From positions 1 to 13,536 of the forward strand of contig CAZCWX010000046.1 of NCBI GenBank assembly GCA_964502465.1: a stretch of DNA of 13,536 bases, in the 5' to 3' direction. The first letter of the stretch is position 1, and the number at the start of each line of letters is the position of its first letter. Below, piece by piece: positions 1 through 6,171 of this stretch. Source of the DNA: CAZCWX01 sp964502465. Its GTDB lineage: Bacteria > Desulfobacterota > Binatia > Bin18. The notes beneath the pieces were generated by a model. The model saw only the letters and a list, made by a program, of their open reading frames with translations, was not told where the DNA came from and made no database searches. The position numbers and the translations under genes were made by a program.

Positions 1-1
1 G

Positions 2-136
2 GCGATGGCCATTCCCTGTGGGATGAGCGACGGTCTGCCAGTGAGTATGATGCTGGTCGGCAAGCGTTTTGACGAACCTACCATCTATCGCGCCGCCTAT
101 GCATTTGAGCAAGCTGGCGACTGGAAGCAGCTGTGA
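2..136 (+). CDS. Amidase-signature family protein, C-terminal end (5' partial)
   Basis: Only the last 44 codons lie in the window; the reading frame is open from base 2 and stops with TGA at 134-136. The peptide contains GLPVSMMLVGKRFDE and ends YAFEQAGDWKQL. This matches the usual C-terminus of amidase-signature enzymes (GatA and relatives), where a GLP-(V/I)-x-(L/M)-QLVG-like segment is followed by an F-E-(Q/A)-x-x-x-W tail. These enzymes hydrolyse amide bonds with a Ser-cisSer-Lys triad, which would lie upstream of this window. The specific substrate, and whether this is a GatA subunit, cannot be judged from this piece. It converges on the minus-strand hydrolase across about 210 bases. Confidence 0.75.
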   Translation, partial: AMAIPCGMSDGLPVSMMLVGKRFDEPTIYRAAYAFEQAGDWKQL

Positions 137-258
137 GCGCCCGTGTCAGGTGACAAGAACAACTCGTCAGAGAACGCGGATTTCGAATGAATTTTGATAA
201 ACACATGCGGTAATGGCACCGGCGTTGATCCCGTACCCCTGCACAGTGATCTTGTGGC

Positions 259-275
259 GCAACCGCCCCGGTTGC
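259..275. repeat. Short palindrome in the convergent intergenic region
   Basis: Arms gcaacc (259-264) and ggttgc (270-275) enclose a 5-base loop. It sits about 6 bases left of a second, stronger palindrome in the gap between two converging genes. It looks like half of a dispersed palindromic unit rather than a terminator, because no T-run follows on either strand. Confidence 0.5.
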
Positions 276-281
276 CCAGGA

Positions 282-302
282 GTGCAGGCGAGACGCCTGC
301 AC
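282..302. repeat. Perfect 9-bp palindrome, REP-like dispersed unit
   Basis: Arms gtgcaggcg (282-290) and cgcctgcac (294-302) are perfectly complementary around a 3-base loop. The element lies in the 210-base gap between the converging amidase and serine hydrolase genes. From general knowledge, this GTGCAGGCG/CGCCTGCAC palindrome recurs between genes in several environmental bacterial genomes, so I read it as a REP-like repeat. No T-run follows, so intrinsic termination is not strongly supported. The rest of 137-346 shows no gene I can support. Confidence 0.6.
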
Positions 303-346
303 CACAAAGGGACTAGCAAGTTTGATCGCCAAATTTCCTTAGGCGA

Positions 347-1510
347 TTAATCGATCACAGCGGCAAACACGAGATCCGACAAGCGCTGGAAGCGCTCCAT
401 ACTGCGGCTTTCCTCCAGCAAGCCAGCGGTCAGACACACAAAGGTGAGGTCACGTTCTGGGTCAACCCAAAACAATGTTGAGCCGGCACCAACACCACCG
501 AACGTCCCAGAAGATGCCATTGTACCAAAATAGGTTGGGAAGATACCCGTCCCACGCAGGAAGAAGCTCAGACCCAGGTAGGCAGGAAACTCATCCCATC
601 CTCGCAGTTCGCGCGCATAGTTCCACAGGTTATTTGGACGTAAGCCTGTGTGGTTGGTTGTCGCCAGTTCAATAATCGCAGGAGACAGAATACGAGACCC
701 ATTCAACTCACCACCACGCCGGAGCATCTCTGCGAACCGGAAAATGTCCGCAGCAGTTGAAACAGCACCGCCTGCCGGAATCTCCGCCTCTTCCGTCAGG
801 ATAAAGTTAAACGCCTCCAACATCTCAGGAGCAAACAGGCCCTCGCTACGATCGCGCACAATAATTGGGACCTTGCGCGATGCAAGATCCTTCCTCGCAC
901 CAAGAGCAGTATCGTTCATCTCGAGCGGATCGAGCACCTCGGCCGCGAGAATCTCACGGTACGGTCGGGTACCGCCATCAACACGCCTGACGATCTCTCC
1001 AAGAACGGCATGAGCAGTAATTGGACTATAACTCACCTCCTGACCAGGAATTGCTTCCGGTCCTTGTTGACACACCGCCGCAACCACCGCTTCGAGGTTT
1101 CCCATGAGATCAGGCGGAACAGGCGGTACGCCAGCGGACATCCCACCAGTGTGCGTCAGCAACTGCGCAACTGTCACACGTTGTTTTCCTTTACAACCAA
1201 ACTCAGGGATGATGTCCGCTACTCTGGTTGTGAGTGCCAGTTCACCACGATCAATACGTTGGAGGACGGTTGCAGCCGTTAACGTCTTCGTCACGGAAAA
1301 AAGACAAAACACATCATCAGTGCGGGCCGCTCGATGCTTGGCTCGGTCCGTCAATCCAATAGCCTCGTGCAGAACGATCTCGCCACTGCGAGCGACGACC
1401 AGGACTGCCCCATCATATTTCTCTTGCGCGATATCAGTCTGAATTGTTGTGGTTAACCGTTCCAGCCCGATCGGATCAAACCCGAGTTCTTGTGGGTTTA
1501 GGGTATTCAT
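347..1510 (-). CDS. Serine hydrolase, beta-lactamase/esterase (class C-like) fold
   Basis: A 387-residue protein of the beta-lactamase (PF00144) family, which includes EstB-type esterases, class C beta-lactamases and DD-peptidases. It carries the nucleophile motif SVTK (Ser72, Lys75) and a YSP tripeptide at 161-163 that takes the place of YxN, as in esterase members. A GAGSTLFWVDP segment near the C-terminus stands where KTG or HxG lies. I see no signal peptide, so it is probably cytoplasmic and an ester, lactone or amide hydrolase rather than a resistance enzyme. The start is placed at MNTLNPQELG because aaggggaagg stands just upstream; an ATG 11 codons earlier has no such site. It is last in a six-gene minus-strand block, 50 bases after the SDR, so its substrate may belong to the same pathway. 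That link is inference. Confidence 0.85.
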   Translation of the reverse strand: MNTLNPQELGFDPIGLERLTTTIQTDIAQEKYDGAVLVVARSGEIVLHEAIGLTDRAKHRAARTDDVFCLFSVTKTLTAATVLQRIDRGELALTTRVADIIPEFGCKGKQRVTVAQLLTHTGGMSAGVPPVPPDLMGNLEAVVAAVCQQGPEAIPGQEVSYSPITAHAVLGEIVRRVDGGTRPYREILAAEVLDPLEMNDTALGARKDLASRKVPIIVRDRSEGLFAPEMLEAFNFILTEEAEIPAGGAVSTAADIFRFAEMLRRGGELNGSRILSPAIIELATTNHTGLRPNNLWNYARELRGWDEFPAYLGLSFFLRGTGIFPTYFGTMASSGTFGGVGAGSTLFWVDPERDLTFVCLTAGLLEESRSMERFQRLSDLVFAAVID

Positions 1511-1560
1511 GGCGACCTTCCCCTTTCTTTTTAAGTCTCTCACCTGCCTTGGAGAATGAT

Positions 1561-2346
1561 TCAGTCGTGAGGTCGGCTCGCAACCGACGATGATAACAAT
1601 CCGCCGTCTACCAGTAATGTCTGTCCGCGTATAAAGTCAGCGTCTTCAGAACACAAAAACGCAGTCACTGCCGCGACGTCTTCAGGTCGGCCAATGCGGC
1701 CAGCCGGAGTTTGCGGTAGCACATCCCGCACGTATTGCTCATAGCCTTCCTCTCCACCGGAGTATATTTTGGACGAATCGGTCTCGATCAGACCAGGGTT
1801 GATGCCATTGACTGCAATTCCTTGTGGTCCGAGTTCATGCGCCAGATACATGGTCAGGTTTTCTAACGCGGCTTTCGCTGCACCTAACAAGCCGTGGCCA
1901 GAGAGCGCACGCAAAGAGTCGATGCCGGAAATCGTCACAATTTTTCCCTTGCGTCCGGCCATTAATGGGGCTGCTTCTTGCACAGCAACCAGAAATCCTT
2001 TCACGGTCAGATCAAAAGTCCGAGTGATGTTGTGCTCACCTTGACGCACGAGTGGCCGAAACGCAGTCGCAGCCGCATTCGCAACAAGGATGTCGAGACA
2101 ACCAAAATGCTCCTTGACTCGCTGGAACATGGCGCGGACGGCAGTGCCATCGCTCATATCAGCTTGTACGGCAAGGGCCTGTGATCCGAGTCGTGCGACC
2201 TCGGCGACCACCGCCTCAGCTTGTTCGGCGTTGCGACGGTAGTTCACCACAATCGACGCCCCTTCGGACGCGAGGCGTAACGCGATGGCTCGGCCAATAC
2301 CACGAGAGGAGCCGGTAATAAGGGCAACTTTGTTGGTGAAACGCAT
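1561..2346 (-). CDS. FabL-like short-chain dehydrogenase with degenerate catalytic tetrad
   Basis: A 261-residue classical-length SDR. The Rossmann nucleotide-binding motif TGSSRGIG (11-18) and NAA (90-92) are intact. The region SGIDSLRALSGHGLLGAAK followed by AALENLTMYLAHELGPQGI is built like B. subtilis FabL (enoyl-ACP reductase III), which has Tyr-(x)6-Lys spacing with Tyr151 and Lys158. Here residue 151 is His and 158 is Lys. There is also no Tyr at the classical YxxxK position (Leu154). The tetrad Asn is Thr114. Reading the codons on the minus strand confirms CAC for His151 and ACC for Thr114. The protein may therefore bind NAD(P) without normal hydride-transfer chemistry, or use His instead. 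It follows the crotonase by 94 bases and precedes the serine hydrolase by 50. A partner role with the active SDR at 6172-6933, as in the BbsC/BbsD pair, is possible but inferred. Confidence 0.85.
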   Translation of the reverse strand: MRFTNKVALITGSSRGIGRAIALRLASEGASIVVNYRRNAEQAEAVVAEVARLGSQALAVQADMSDGTAVRAMFQRVKEHFGCLDILVANAAATAFRPLVRQGEHNITRTFDLTVKGFLVAVQEAAPLMAGRKGKIVTISGIDSLRALSGHGLLGAAKAALENLTMYLAHELGPQGIAVNGINPGLIETDSSKIYSGGEEGYEQYVRDVLPQTPAGRIGRPEDVAAVTAFLCSEDADFIRGQTLLVDGGLLSSSVASRPHD

Positions 2347-2352
2347 AATTAT

Positions 2353-2376
2353 AGCTCTCAGCTTTCAGCTATCAGC
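2353..2376. repeat. Degenerate 7-nt tandem array (agctctc/agctttc/agctatc)
   Basis: Three and a half consecutive 7-base units begin at 2353, 2360, 2367 and 2374, each starting agc. The array lies in the 94-base junction between the crotonase stop and the FabL-like SDR start, and covers most of the latter's leader on the minus strand. Confidence 0.75.
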
Positions 2377-2387
2377 GGAAATAGGAT

Positions 2388-2425
2388 AGGCTTCAGGCTA
2401 AAGAGTTCCCTACAGCCTACAGCCT
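2388..2425. repeat. Imperfect inverted repeat with 7-nt periodicity
   Basis: The left arm holds two aggct pentamers 7 bases apart, and the right arm is tacagcc repeated at 2411 and 2418. The pentamers pair as a stem of 5 + 5 bp interrupted by a 2-base mismatch. The element lies just downstream, in minus-strand terms, of the crotonase stop. It could stabilise a 3' end or terminate weakly, but no U-run follows on the minus strand. Confidence 0.5.
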
Positions 2426-2440
2426 TTGGTCTATCACCTT

Positions 2441-3229
2441 TTATTTTCTGAATTTGGAGAAATCCACCGGCCGGCGCTCGTTAAATGCCGTGACCCCTTC
2501 CAACGCCTCCTCGGTCTGGTAGTACAATTCAAGCGCACTCATGGCCATGTTGGAAATACCACCAATGTGAGCGGTATCGGCATTGAACGAGTACTTGAGG
2601 AACTTGAGCGCGGTTGGACTTTTTTGTAACAGTTCCTTTGCCCAGGCTTCGGCTTCTTCCATCAGTTTGTCTGCTGGCACGACTTTGTTGACTAATCCCA
2701 TCTCCCGTGCTTCTTCTGCCGTGTACTGACGGCAGAAGTACCAGATCTCTCGTGCCTTCTTCTCGCCGACGACGCGGGCGAGATAGGCGCTGCCGTAACC
2801 GGCATCAAAACTTCCCACACGCGGACCGGTCTGACCGAAGCGGGCAGTGTCCGCCGCCAGGGTGATATCACAAATGACATGCAGGACATGCCCGCCGCCA
2901 ATCGCAAAACCATTCACTGCCGCAATGACTGGTTTAGGAATATTGCGGATAATATTGTGTAGTCCCTCGACGTTCATCTCATGGCCAGCGGAGCTCGTGT
3001 CATACCCACCTTTGTCACGCTCACTCTGGTCACCGCCGGCACAGAACGCTTTATCGCCAGCCCCGGTGAAAATGACGACTCCAATAGAATGATCCCACCA
3101 AGCGTCCTGGAACGCAGCGATCAATTCATCCACCGTGAGGGTGCGAAACGCGTTGCGCACCTGTGGCCGGTTGATGGTGATTGTCGCGACCCCCTCTTTC
3201 TTGTCGTACAGAATGTCCTGGAATGGCAT
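2441..3229 (-). CDS. Crotonase of the MenB/BadI type, probable ring-opening beta-ketoacyl-CoA hydrolase
   Basis: A 262-residue enoyl-CoA hydratase/isomerase-fold protein. Oxyanion-hole segments are AFCAGGDQ (61-68) and AIGGGHVLHV (109-118). FGQTGPRVGSFDAGYG (131-146) and LYYQTEEALEG (235-245) are signatures shared by dihydroxynaphthoyl-CoA synthase (MenB) and 2-ketocyclohexanecarboxyl-CoA hydrolase (BadI). FNADTAH in the C-terminal third and the short length (about 260) recall BadI; GQTGP and GGHVLHV recall MenB. No other menaquinone genes are here, while a BadH-like dehydrogenase and two CoA-transferases share the block. I therefore favour hydrolytic C-C cleavage of a cyclic 2-oxoacyl-CoA, but MenB-type ring closure cannot be excluded. 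The start at MPFQDILYDK follows gggaggg with 3-base spacing; an upstream in-frame ATG at 3280 would run through the 7-nt repeats and is unlikely. Confidence 0.88.
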   Translation of the reverse strand: MPFQDILYDKKEGVATITINRPQVRNAFRTLTVDELIAAFQDAWWDHSIGVVIFTGAGDKAFCAGGDQSERDKGGYDTSSAGHEMNVEGLHNIIRNIPKPVIAAVNGFAIGGGHVLHVICDITLAADTARFGQTGPRVGSFDAGYGSAYLARVVGEKKAREIWYFCRQYTAEEAREMGLVNKVVPADKLMEEAEAWAKELLQKSPTALKFLKYSFNADTAHIGGISNMAMSALELYYQTEEALEGVTAFNERRPVDFSKFRK

Positions 3230-3250
3230 GGTCCCTCCCTGAGAAAAGTG

Positions 3251-3278
3251 CTCAGTGATCAGTTCCCAGTTATCAGTC
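3251..3278. repeat. Degenerate 7-nt tandem array (ctcagtg/atcagtt/cccagtt/atcagtc)
   Basis: Four consecutive 7-base units sharing cagt at a fixed phase lie in the junction between the second CoA-transferase gene and the crotonase gene. The array abuts the terminator-like hairpin at 3279-3304. Confidence 0.8.
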
Positions 3279-3304
3279 AAAAAAGGGCTTGATAAATCAA
3301 GCCC
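3279..3304 (-). terminator. Intrinsic-terminator-like hairpin inside the minus-strand gene block
   Basis: On the minus strand an 8-bp perfect stem (gggcttga / tcaagccc, plus-strand arms 3285-3292 and 3297-3304) with a 4-base loop is followed by six uridines (plus-strand AAAAAA at 3279-3284). This is the canonical form of a Rho-independent terminator for the CoA-transferase gene ending at 3353. It lies about 50 bases before the crotonase start, so it would reduce or separate expression of the three downstream genes. The same hairpin sequence may also be a dispersed repeat; the two readings are compatible. Confidence 0.6.
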
Positions 3305-3315
3305 CTACGAACTTC

Positions 3316-3350
3316 TTGACTCTAGACTCCAGACTCTAGACCCTGGACTG
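3316..3350. repeat. Degenerate 7-nt tandem array (tagactc-type, five units)
   Basis: Five 7-base units in perfect phase (ttgactc, tagactc, cagactc, tagaccc, tggactg) end three bases before the CoA-transferase stop codon at 3353. This is the second array of period 7 within the same 123-base junction, with a different unit sequence. Confidence 0.8.
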
Positions 3351-3352
3351 TC

Positions 3353-4576
3353 TTATTCAAGCATCATCTCCACCACACCCTTGCCGATCAATTCAACGAC
3401 CTCTTCATCCGAGAACTGCAGGATACCTTTCAGCACCTCTTCATAGTGTTCGCCTAAAAGAGGGCCAGGTCCAACATCTCCAGAAGTTTTAGAAAGGTGT
3501 GACATGAGTCCATCGTACGGTGAGAGCCCCATCACTTTGTGTTCGCGCCAGGCGAAGAACCCCCAATGTTGCAGTTGCGGGTCTTCATACAGATCAGACT
3601 GTTTTGCCACCAGACCAGCCGCTATCCCAGCTTTTTGCAACAGCGTCTCGACCTGCTCAGCATCCTGAGTTTTGCTCCACGCTTCTATATTGGCATTGAG
3701 TTCGGCTTCATTGGCCTTTCGCCCTGCCCACGTGGCGAACTTTTGCGATTGTGCCCAAGAGGGATTGCCGATTGCGTGCACGAAGGTTTGCCATTCTTCG
3801 TTCGTGAACACTGCGATGGCGACCCAGCGATCCTCTCCTTGGCAGCAATACACCGCATGTGGGCAGCCACGATCATCCTGGTTGCCCCGACGGGTCGCAA
3901 TGCGGCCGTTCACTGTGTAATCAAGCACAGCAGCAGGAATGTGATTCACCCCAGTCTCGAACTGCGACAGATCAATCCACTGTCCCTTGCCGGTCCGCTG
4001 ACGATAATCAAGAGCTGCCGTGAGTAAAGTCGCCCCAACAGCCGGGGTGAGCATGTCAGTGTACGCACCGTACACCATACACGGACTACGATCAGGCCAG
4101 CCGGTAATTTCATAGTAGCCAGCAAGTGAGGCTGCCATGTTGCCATAGCCAGCATACATCGAGTAGGGACCGGTCTGACCAAGCTGACAGGTAGACAGCA
4201 TGATGAGGTCGGGGCGCGTTGGTGAGAGGTCTTCGTAATGCAATCCCCAGGCTCGCATCTGTTTAGGCGTAAATCCCTCGACGATCATGTCTGCCCATTC
4301 CAGGCAGAGACGTTTGGCAATCGCGCATGCCTCGGCGTTGGCCATATTCAGTCCCAGGCTCAGCTTACTTGCATTGAAGTTAGCGAAGAACTGGCTATTG
4401 TTCAGGCCAGGTTTAGCATGCTTGTACGGCGGTGCCATACGCAGACCGTCAAAGCGTGTGAGCGATTCGATGCGAATCACCGTGGCTCCGTGGTCGGCAA
4501 AGTAACGGGCAGTAATCGGACCAACACCGATCCAGCCGAAGTCAACAACTTTGATACCGTCGAATACGCGAGACAT
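3353..4576 (-). CDS. CaiB/BaiF family CoA-transferase, BbsF-like subunit
   Basis: A 407-residue class III CoA-transferase. The N-terminal segment VVDFGWIGVGPITARYFADHGATVI is characteristic of the family, GQTGP lies at 134-137, and GKGQWIDLSQFETGV (197-210) covers the catalytic region. At the position aligned by eye with Asp169 of formyl-CoA transferase stands Glu207, so an acidic residue able to carry the acyl-anhydride/CoA-ester intermediate is kept. Such enzymes move CoA between carboxylic acids. The tandem arrangement with a second, divergent member recalls heteromeric enzymes such as succinyl-CoA:benzylsuccinate CoA-transferase (BbsEF). The ATG at 4576 is chosen over a GTG one codon earlier because gagga sits 8-10 bases upstream. 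It is separated from the first CoA-transferase by 173 bases filled with repeats, and is followed by a possible terminator. Confidence 0.9.
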   Translation of the reverse strand: MSRVFDGIKVVDFGWIGVGPITARYFADHGATVIRIESLTRFDGLRMAPPYKHAKPGLNNSQFFANFNASKLSLGLNMANAEACAIAKRLCLEWADMIVEGFTPKQMRAWGLHYEDLSPTRPDLIMLSTCQLGQTGPYSMYAGYGNMAASLAGYYEITGWPDRSPCMVYGAYTDMLTPAVGATLLTAALDYRQRTGKGQWIDLSQFETGVNHIPAAVLDYTVNGRIATRRGNQDDRGCPHAVYCCQGEDRWVAIAVFTNEEWQTFVHAIGNPSWAQSQKFATWAGRKANEAELNANIEAWSKTQDAEQVETLLQKAGIAAGLVAKQSDLYEDPQLQHWGFFAWREHKVMGLSPYDGLMSHLSKTSGDVGPGPLLGEHYEEVLKGILQFSDEEVVELIGKGVVEMMLE

Positions 4577-4595
4577 CACAAGTTCCTCATGGAAA

Positions 4596-4647
4596 AGTAG
4601 TCGGTAGCTAAAAGTAGTCAGTAGTCAGCATTCAGTAGTCAGTAGTT
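4596..4647. repeat. Degenerate 7-nt tandem array (agtagtc)
   Basis: Five units in phase from 4613 to 4647 (agtagtc, agtagtc, agcattc, agtagtc, agtagtt) are preceded by agtagtc and ggtagct at 4596-4609 with a 3-base phase slip. The array occupies the leader immediately upstream, on the minus strand, of the BbsF-like CoA-transferase. Confidence 0.85.
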
Positions 4648-4653
4648 TGAAAA

Positions 4654-4748
4654 CGAACCGGAGAATCGGAGAACCGAGGAATCGGAGAGGAAAAAAGGGG
4701 ATGTTTTTGTCTCCGTTTCTCCCCCTCTCCGTTTCTCCGGTTCTTCTG
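4654..4748. repeat. Long imperfect hairpin built of 8-nt units, downstream of the first CoA-transferase
   Basis: The left arm (about 4656-4690) is made of 8-base units such as cggagaat, cggagaac, cgaggaat, cggagagg. The right arm (about 4710-4744) is made of units such as tctccgtt and tctccccc. Written as complementary arms of 35 bases they agree at 27 positions, so the element can fold into one long interrupted stem with a loop of about 19 bases. It starts one base beyond the stop codon of the CoA-transferase gene that ends at 4750, in minus-strand terms. A similar element follows the SDR gene at 6172. It may protect a transcript 3' end or be a dispersed repeat. Confidence 0.7.
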
Positions 4749-4749
4749 C

Positions 4750-6021
4750 TTACACGATCCCCCCCTGCCGCCATGTTCGCAGTTGCTCCTCAGAGTAACC
4801 CAGCCGCTGGCAATACACTTCCTCATTATGTTCCCCGATGCGCGGGGCGCGAAAACGTGGGCCAGCCTGGGCATTGTTCATCAGCGCCCAGTGGCCAGGG
4901 TAGAGAATGTCTGCATCCAACTCCAGATGCGCGAGTGTACGGAAGAAGCCACGAGCAATCGGTTGCGGATGTTCAACTAAATCCTTTACATTGTTCACCG
5001 GCGCAGCCAAAATGCGTTCCTTGAACGCACGCTCAAAGATTTCCCATTTCGATTTGGTCGCCAGGAACAGCGCGATGGTTTCATTCAAATCGTCCATTTC
5101 CTGCTGCGCTTTGGGATCGGTAGCAAGTTTTGCCAGGTCCCACTCTTCCCACTTTTTGCCACGCATGAGGTCTGGGAGCTTTCCTTCGCTTTCCATCCAG
5201 CGGCCCATAGCATAGAGCGTTGGTGCCCCCATGTGTCCGCCAGCGGTGAAAAACGTCACATAGCCATCGGCACAGGGCAAGATCGCCCGCGCGTTGCCAA
5301 AGCCAGCATTATAGCGGTTGCCCGCGCGTGCCTGGTTTGTCCCATGATGCTTGGGAAACGAAGAGGCATTCATCATCTGCCAGACACCGGTTGCCTGGAT
5401 CGACACATCCACGTGCTGCCCTTCGCCTTTTCGGTTGCGATGGAACAGGGCAAAGAGCGTCGCGTTCGCCGCTTCGACGCCAGCTTTGACCGCGATCATT
5501 GGCACGCTGATACGCACTGGCGCTCGATCAGGGTCACCAAGCAAATACTGAAACCCACAACGTGCCTGCAGTGTGAGGTCGGTCCCTTGCCAATCCTTGC
5601 GTGGCCCGCTTTGGCCGAATGGCGTAATCGAGGTGAAGATCAGCTCCGGCTTGATTGCGCAAAGGCTCGCATACCCTAAACCCAGTGCATCCAAATAGCC
5701 CGGGGCGAACGATTCGATGACGATATCGCTTTGCTTCACCAGCTCTTTGAGTAACCGTTGTCCCTCGGAACGTGTGAAGTCGAGGGTCATTCCTTTTTTG
5801 CTGGTGTTGAAGGCAAACCAGAAGAGGCTTTTTTCAGGATGCACCTCATCTTTATAGAATGGTCCAATTGCGCGTGCCGGATGCCCCTCAGGTGGTTCAA
5901 CGATGACAACCTCAGCACCAAGGTCACCGAGTACCTTGCCACACATCAAGCCGGTCTCGCCAGTCAGATCGAGTACACGATAGGGAGTGAGCAGGTAATC
6001 CTTTCGAGTCGTGGTAGGCAT
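4750..6021 (-). CDS. CaiB/BaiF family CoA-transferase, BbsE-like subunit lacking the catalytic acid
   Basis: A 423-residue class III CoA-transferase-fold protein. RVLDLTGETGLMCGKVLGDL near the N-terminus, EPPEGHPARAIGPF (42-55), WFAFNTSKKGMTLD (68-81), SITPFGQSGP (131-140) and a final IGEHNEEVYCQRLGYS are typical of the BbsE-like branch. The catalytic region reads GEGQHVDVSIQATGVW (199-214). The residue aligned by eye with Asp169 of formyl-CoA transferase is Ala210, whereas the neighbouring subunit has Glu. This suggests a structural or substrate-binding subunit that pairs with the product of 3353-4576. ATG at 6021 is preferred, with gaggga upstream; an in-frame TTG five codons earlier has no better site. 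It lies 150 bases after the BadH-like SDR. Confidence 0.88.
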   Translation of the reverse strand: MPTTTRKDYLLTPYRVLDLTGETGLMCGKVLGDLGAEVVIVEPPEGHPARAIGPFYKDEVHPEKSLFWFAFNTSKKGMTLDFTRSEGQRLLKELVKQSDIVIESFAPGYLDALGLGYASLCAIKPELIFTSITPFGQSGPRKDWQGTDLTLQARCGFQYLLGDPDRAPVRISVPMIAVKAGVEAANATLFALFHRNRKGEGQHVDVSIQATGVWQMMNASSFPKHHGTNQARAGNRYNAGFGNARAILPCADGYVTFFTAGGHMGAPTLYAMGRWMESEGKLPDLMRGKKWEEWDLAKLATDPKAQQEMDDLNETIALFLATKSKWEIFERAFKERILAAPVNNVKDLVEHPQPIARGFFRTLAHLELDADILYPGHWALMNNAQAGPRFRAPRIGEHNEEVYCQRLGYSEEQLRTWRQGGIV

Positions 6022-6063
6022 ATATCCCTCTACCAAGTTTCGCTTAAGGAATTTGGGAATCGG

Positions 6064-6170
6064 GGAATCTCAGAAGAGGAAACGGTGAATCGGCGAAACG
6101 GTGAATCGGTGAAAGAAAAACCTTCCCTCCTGTTCTCCGTTTCTCCCGCTCTCCGTTTCTCCGTTTCTGC
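6064..6170. repeat. 8-nt tandem arrays in inverted orientation, downstream of the BadH-like SDR
   Basis: The left arm (about 6077-6114) has units gaaacggt, gaatcggc, gaaacggt, gaatcggt. The right arm (about 6131-6170) has ttctccgt, ttctcccg, ctctccgt, ttctccgt. The arms are complementary at most positions and would form a long interrupted stem. The element begins at the stop codon of the SDR gene (minus strand) and is closely related in sequence and placement to the one at 4654-4748. Confidence 0.7.
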
Positions 6171-6171
6171 T

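Noticed and set aside
78..332. An 84-codon minus-strand frame over the amidase end and intergenic palindromes
   Set aside because: Its middle is the translation of the dispersed palindromes and its end is antisense to the amidase.
347..1510. Beta-lactam resistance enzyme
   Set aside because: No signal peptide, YSP instead of YxN and no KTG; this is the esterase-like branch of the fold.
2441..3229. Naming the crotonase menB outright
   Set aside because: MenB and BadI share the visible motifs; the protein length, FNADTAH segment and catabolic neighbours favour BadI-like chemistry, so no symbol is given.
2353..4748. Regularly spaced repeats that might suggest a CRISPR array or integron attachment sites
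   Set aside because: Units are 7 or 8 bases, contiguous and without spacers, and no cas or integrase gene is near.
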